The position numbers and the translations under genes were made by a program. Of a DNA stretch of 64,000 nucleotides, positions 58,390-64,000 are shown in pieces. The notes beneath the pieces were generated by a model. That model saw nothing but the letters and a program-made list of their open reading frames with translations, had not been told where the DNA came from and ran no database searches. The stretch lies in contig OX638130.1 of assembly GCA_951804985.1 (NCBI GenBank), positions 5,256,791 through 5,320,790 of the forward strand, in the 5' to 3' direction. Source of the stretch: Dryomyza anilis (taxonomy: Eukaryota; Arthropoda; Insecta; Diptera; Dryomyzidae). How positions within the stretch are numbered: position 1 is the first letter of the stretch; every line of letters starts with the position of its first letter.

Positions 58390-59662
58390 CTGAAAAATAA
58401 AAAGAAATAAAATTGATAAATTTTAGGTTAAGAGAAATTTGAGGTTATTTTTTTTTATATACAATATTTTTTAATTAAAAAAAAATATTTAATAACAAGA
58501 ATTTTAAATTTTTAATAAAATGAACAATTTTTGCTTAATTCAAAATAATAATTTAGAGATTTTTAAGTTGTTTTAGAACAAGTCATAAATGAGACAGATC
58601 TAATAGTATAAAATAAAAAGTTGAAGCATTACAATCCTTGTGGAGCAAAATTTATTAAATATGAAAATATTAATTTTAAAATAATATTAACTTTTCTGCA
58701 TAATTAAAAACTAGAATTAAAACCGTTTTTAGTTCTCTGTTCAATCATAGAGTATCACTTAAAGTATGCAACGAAAAATTAAATACAGTGATTGCATTAA
58801 AACTCTTTTTGAAGGTACAAATTATATAAAATAAAAAAGAAACAAATTATAAAATTAAATAAACTATTTCTGCTAAATTCAAAATTATAATTAAAATATT
58901 TTTTAGTTCATTAAATTGCTTGCGATAATTCAATAATACCTAAAACTATGCAACGCAAAATAATATGATATTGATGCATTTACAATTCTCTGAAATCAGT
59001 TATTATATTGAAACAGTAAAAATTCATAGAAACTACAACATTTATAGATTCCGCATAAAACGCATCTAAAAATATGCAACACATTTGTGTACGTCAGCGC
59101 GCATGAAGCGACTTCCGTTGCCGTTTCCGGTTTATGATTTCAATTTATTACAAAATGGCAGCAACAGCAAATATGCAAAAACAGTTTGCAATTTATTATT
59201 TATAGTTGGTGCAGCTGTTGTTGCTATCGTTGTCATGGTGACAACAATTAACTTTTGCTGTTGTCAGTAGCAGCATAAATTGCAATGGTAGCAACAATGC
59301 ATCGACGACAATACCACGTACGACGACGAAGTAAAACGGAAATTTAAAATGCCAAAGCATACTTTTAGGCGGGCACACGCAAAGGTGGCAGCGCTGTAGT
59401 AGCTGACATTCAAAGCAAGTGGCAACAATGCAAAAATAAAAAATAAATCGAAAAAAAAACAGACTTTGAAATTCAATGCAATTAAAATTAATTAACATTT
59501 CCGCTATCTTTGCAATTGCATACTTTTTGGAGTGCACTTGAATTAAGAGTTATGCATTTTTAATTTATTTATTTCATTATATTTTTTTTGTTTCTTTAAC
59601 ATTTTTGTTTCTAAATATATTTTTTTTGTTTTTATTTTTGTGTTATTTTTATTTTTGTTTTC

Positions 59663-59985
59663 TATTTTTATATTTTTATATTTTTATATTTTTATATTTT
59701 TATATTTTTATATTTTTATATTTTTATATTTTTATATTTTTATATTTTTATATTTTTATATTTTTATATTTTTATATTTTTATATTTTTATATTTTTATA
59801 TTTTTATATTTTTATATTTTTATATTTTTATATTTTTATATTTTTATATTTTTATATTTTTATATTTTTATATTTTTATATTTTTATATTTTTATATTTT
59901 TATATTTTTATATTTTTATATTTTTATATTTTTATAGTTTTATATATTTATATGTTTATATTTTTATATTTTTATATTTTATATT
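59663..59985. repeat. 8-bp tandem array (TATTTTTA)n, about 40 copies
   Basis: Regular TATTTTTA repeat with a few variants near its distal end (tatagttttatatatttatatg). It lies in the DNA upstream of the visible Graf exons. Confidence 0.97.
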
Positions 59986-60619
59986 TAGTCAAACGTTGGC
60001 AACTCTCCATATGACGACCGCTGCATGTAAATTGAAATTGGCAAAAGATTAATTGCATGGCGCCTAAAAGCGCACTACGAAAAAGCGCAGAACAAAAACA
60101 GAAAATACGATGACAAACAATGCAGGTGGTGCTGGCCGCCAGTGATGACGTCAACGACAGGCAGTGTAGTGTGGTGTGTGGCATGATTTAAGGCGCAAAA
60201 TGCTAAAAAAGACAAAAGCAAGGCAACGTACAAAAGAACCAATTTCAAAGTCTATTAAATCAACGCAAATTGATGAGGAAATTGCTGTAAACAAAAGCTG
60301 TTGAAATGACAGACAGGGTTTTTTTATCTCTTTTTTACAAATATTAGCAAAAGTTCGGAAAGTAGCATGAAAGAAAGAGCTGCCGCTTTTAGGCTGTTAA
60401 TCAAATTCGTAACAAAAGCATTGCATACGCTAAGGGGGACAGCGAGAGCAGAAATGAACGAAAGAAAAAGGTCAAAAGATCACATGAGTGTTGAGAAACA
60501 GATTTGGGGTAATTTTTTATTTTTTGTCTTTTTCTGTTTTATATTCAGCAACATGGGGGATAAAGGTCAGCTTATTAAACGAAATATTGAAACAAGCGTA
60601 GGGTTTCTTTAAGCAAATT

Positions 60620-61700
60620 TGTTTTAAATTTTTGTCTTCCTTTAGTCCAAATTTGTTTTATATTTGTTTCTTCCTTTTAATTTTTTTTTTAGTTATCTTC
60701 AATTTTTGCTTCCGTTTTTTAAATTTTTTTGGTTGTTGTTTTTTCTTTTATATTATTATTTTTTTTTTTTTTTGTTATTTTACCTTAATTTTAATTTTTA
60801 TTTAGTTCTTTATTTTTCATTTTTTTTTTGTTTATTTATCCTTTTCGTTTTATATTTTTTTTTTTTTATTATTTTTTTTTTATTTTTTTTTTTATTTTTT
60901 TATTTTTTTTTCTTTATTCCTTTTACTCTTATTTCAGTTTTTAATTTTATTTAACTTTTACTTTTTTATATTTCGCTTCTTTTTATTTTTTGATATTTTT
61001 GTCTTAATTTTATTTTTCCTTTCTCTTTTATATTTTCTGTTACTTTACCTTTTATTTGCATTTTTCCTTTTATTTTTTATTTTTTTTATTATTTTTTTTC
61101 CTTTTATTTTTTTTTCTTTTACTAATTTTTAAATTTTAATATTATTTTTATTTGTTTTTTAATTTGTATTTTACTTTTACTTTTCCTTTAATTTTTCTTT
61201 TTTTTATTTAACATTATTCCTTTTATTTAATATTATTCCTTTTATTTAAAATTTTATTTTTAAATATTTAAATTAACTTTTATTTTCCTTTTTTTACTTT
61301 TTTTTATTTTTCTTTTTTATTTTTCTTTAATTTTTTATTTATTTCTCATTTTTTTATTCTTATTTTTTCTTTTTTTTATATATCGCTTTATTCTTATTTT
61401 CCTTTTTTATATTTGGTTTTATTCTTATTTTTCCTCTTTTATATTTCGTTTTATTTTTATTTTTCATTTAATTTTTTTAGTTTTATTGTTTTTTTCTTTT
61501 ATTTATTATTTTTATTTTTTTTTCATCTTATTGTATATCTTTCCTTTTTTCATTAAATTTTACTTTTTCTATTATTTTTGATTTGACGTATCTTTTTATT
61601 ATTTAACTTTCATTTTATTCATTTTTTTCTTCAATTACTTTTTTCATTATTTCTGTTATTTTGACAAAATATCAGCTTTATGTTTTATTTTGTAATTTCA
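60620..61700. other. T-rich low-complexity tract
   Basis: About 1.1 kb of 'ttttatttttcctttt' type sequence, nearly free of G on the plus strand. Read from the Graf strand it is an A-rich tract. No gene. Confidence 0.85.
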
Positions 61701-62189
61701 TTGTGTGTGTCATAAAAACGAACACCATAGCTTACCCTAGCCCTCAAAATGTTTGAGGCAGTCTCTCGCTAATAAATTTTCTTTTTGCGGTTCAATATTT
61801 CGCAATAAAGCATTTTTCGTTTATCTTACACAACCACCATTCAACAGTTTTAATGACGACATCTTTTATCATGTTCTCCACTCATTAGATTTAAACCCTA
61901 GGACACGAGGTGCCGGCACACCCGCACCTGTCCCCTTTGTCAGCCCTCGTAACACGCAACACAATGGTGACGACACTCTTGGTCAGTGATTCGACTTTGT
62001 TATGGTGCTCTAATGAACTTTTACTGTCAATTGAAGGACAAAGTTTACGGAAACATTGTGTTGAGGAAGGTTTATCTCTTGTCGTCGTCGTAAAATATAA
62101 AATGGTATAGAAACAAATAAAATAAAAAAAAGATGTCAAAAATGTATTAGAAATTAAGATAAAGGAAAATATTAGAAATTAAAGATATA

Positions 62190-62740
62190 TCAGTCATTTT
62201 TTTCCGAATTTTCATCTCGGAAAAAACAATTAAGTTAATTATAAGACAGATTTCAGTACAGAATTAAGACATCTATAAAGTTAACATTTACCATATCGTT
62301 TTAGATAAAGGCAAAAATATATGTGATTCAAAAACTTCTTACAATAAAAAAAATGAGTCATGCTTTTCGAATTTTTATCTCGGAAAAAAATTAAGTTAAC
62401 TATAAGACAGATTTCAGTATAGAATTAAGACATCTATAAAGTTAACATTTACCATATCGGTTTAGAGAAAGGCAAAAATATATATGTGATTCAAAAGCTT
62501 CTTACAATAAAGAAATTAGTCATGTTATCCGAATTTTTATATCGGAAAAATAAATTAAGTTAACTATAAGACAGATTTCAGTATAGAATTAAGACATCCA
62601 TAAAGTTAACATTTACCATATCGTTTTAGAGAAAGGCAAAAATATATATGTGATTCAAAAACATCTTACAATAAAGAAATAAATAAATTAAGTTAACAAT
62701 AAGACAGATTTCAGTATAGAATTAAGACATCCATATCGTG
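62190..62740. repeat. ~163-bp tandem repeat, about 3.3 copies
   Basis: The unit contains 'ctataagacagatttcagta', 'gaattaagacatctataaag' and 'accatatcgttttagagaaa'. Copies begin near 62205, 62368 and 62530, with a partial fourth at 62690. Divergence between copies is only a few percent, so the array is recent. Confidence 0.92.
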
Positions 62741-64000
62741 CTTGTGCCATTATTCAATATGGCATTAGCAGCAAAAACATTATTTTGCATTTTTTGTTTT
62801 CAGAATTTTGAAAGTAGCTTTATAGCAGGCAAATGGAAGAGAAAGGTAGTATACTCTAACCAATTTATAACTGGCAAAAACATATTCATAAATTTTATTT
62901 TAAAAGGGAAGATTTCTGGTAGTACATTGACATTGTTTGGCAGAGATAAATAAAAAAATCTGTCTAATAACAGACAATTTGGAGGAAAAGGTAGCATATT
63001 CAGTAAGTGTCTAGCAGAAAAAAATATTATTTAGACATTTTAGTTTTCAAAATATTTAAAGTAATGTACTAAAATCTGCCAGTAGCAGGCAAAAACATAA
63101 TTTTTTAAATTTTGTTTAGAAATGTTCAAAAATTTGGACTGGAAAGATTTTTGATAGAATCTTGGTGTAGTTTGGCCATCAAATTTTATGCCAAATCAAT
63201 GAGTTTACTTCAAAAATTATTAGTATAGAAAATTTTAGTTTTACACATATCTTGGAAAATGAATTACGATTCACCCGATTACGATTACATGGTTTGGGCA
63301 ATGATTGCCTATTGCTTACCATGCCCTGCCTTAGCCTAAATAATCTTTTCTCTTCTTTTATCTCCCATTTCTATAACATTTTTGATCATACTAATAATAA
63401 TAATAGTTTGACACTACAGTCCTGTGGAGAACTTAGGCGGAGCAGTAAATAAACAGATTTGTCTCAAACTCCCACCTTTGCTGCCTAAAACCTTCCTTCA
63501 AAATATGATATTCGTACCAATAAACTGCTTGTTACCTTTCATTTTTCTGCCGAACATTTTCTCGAGGCTATTTTATTATAAATAAAAATAAATGTTTGCA
63601 ACTAAAACAACAAATTGTTGCTAAAAAAAAACACAAAATTTTTCAATATAATTTAAATATCATAAATCAAAAAATCATTAACCAAATCATTTAACAAAAA
63701 TATTATGAAGACAGCCAATATGTTAATAAACATTATAATTGAAATCATAATAATATTTGCTGCAAACAAGTTATTATTCTATGCCCCTAGTAGAAATTTG
63801 CCTGATGCGCCATCGTGAAATGATCGGTTTTTCGTTGGGTAAGTCCTATTAGAGAAAATATGATCATTGCCTTTGCATGCCCTAATCATGCTTTCCATAC
63901 CAGAGTTTTCATTATATAAATAGTCAATGTTCCCGATCATAGCTACATTATTTGTTCCTCATAACGAAATGACATCAGACAATGATCGAGATTTAATGAG
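62741..64000. other. Non-coding DNA at the window end
   Basis: Diverged pieces of 'gcaggcaaaaacataatttt' at 62770, 62826, 62868 and 63087 suggest an old repeat. The only recognisable element is the SINE fragment at 63.4 kb. Confidence 0.45.
63391..63443 (-). mobile_element. SINE 3' fragment
   Basis: 'taataataataatagtttg' followed by 'acactacagtcctgtgga' corresponds to the tail end of the SINE in inverted orientation. The similarity stops within about 55 bp. Confidence 0.65.

Noticed and set aside
59605..60014. 110- and 124-codon Phe/Ile/Tyr frames
   Set aside because: Translation of the (TATTTTTA)n array.

Overview
This is a window of nuclear DNA from a higher fly (Brachycera, probably Schizophora; a tephritid-like fly is plausible but not proven). 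The evidence is two clearly insect-like protein genes with GT-AG introns, strong AT bias, poly(CAA)-type simple sequence, Helentron/DINE-like elements with GTCY microsatellite cores, and very long repeat-filled introns and intergenic DNA. Most of the 64 kb is non-coding. The long open frames in it come mostly from tandem repeats whose period is a multiple of 3.

Layout. 1-13.9 kb: AT-rich DNA with a 19-bp minisatellite (1.4-2.0 kb and 13.0-13.7 kb), a truncated SINE (3.0 kb), two hAT-type MITEs with exact 8-bp target duplications (4.1 and 10.8 kb), a 2.3-kb degenerate 'acaattc' repeat field (7.0-9.3 kb), and two isolated exon-like islands (5550-5677 plus, 6781-6859 minus). 14.5-18.8 kb: a TA-flanked inverted-repeat element, a polypyrimidine tract and a 3.16-kb, ~350-copy 9-bp array with an internal higher-order duplication. 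19.4 kb: a 126-bp near-perfect palindrome. 20.8-23.2 kb: degenerate repeats. 24.0-31.6 kb: a plus-strand three-exon gene for a 385-aa secreted or membrane protein of unknown function. Its 6.1-kb first intron holds a 14-bp array, two SINEs, a Helentron-like element and a TCCGGTTC-rich tract. Just downstream, at 31.9-32.0 kb on the minus strand, a candidate first exon matches in phase the isolated exon at 6.8 kb. If they are joined, the secreted-protein gene lies inside a 25-kb antisense intron. 32.1-45.7 kb: more 19-bp repeats, two further Helentron-like elements, a full SINE with a 13-bp duplication and a TTA-flanked MITE.

46.7-47.8 kb: an intact single-exon Rpn8 (PSMD7/Mov34) gene, the catalytically inactive MPN subunit of the 26S proteasome lid, with a TTA-flanked MITE ending about 0.4 kb upstream of its start codon. 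52.4-58.4 kb: the nine 3' coding exons of a minus-strand Graf-like (ARHGAP26/10/42 family) gene, BAR (C-terminal half)-PH-RhoGAP-long linker-SH3, with all splice phases consistent. Its 5' exons lie beyond the window or were not recognised. 58.4-64 kb would then be its upstream intron, rich in poly-T, an 8-bp array and a ~163-bp tandem repeat.

I see no operon-like relation between the genes. Rpn8 and Graf are convergent neighbours 4.6 kb apart. No tRNA, rRNA, CRISPR or complete autonomous transposon was found.
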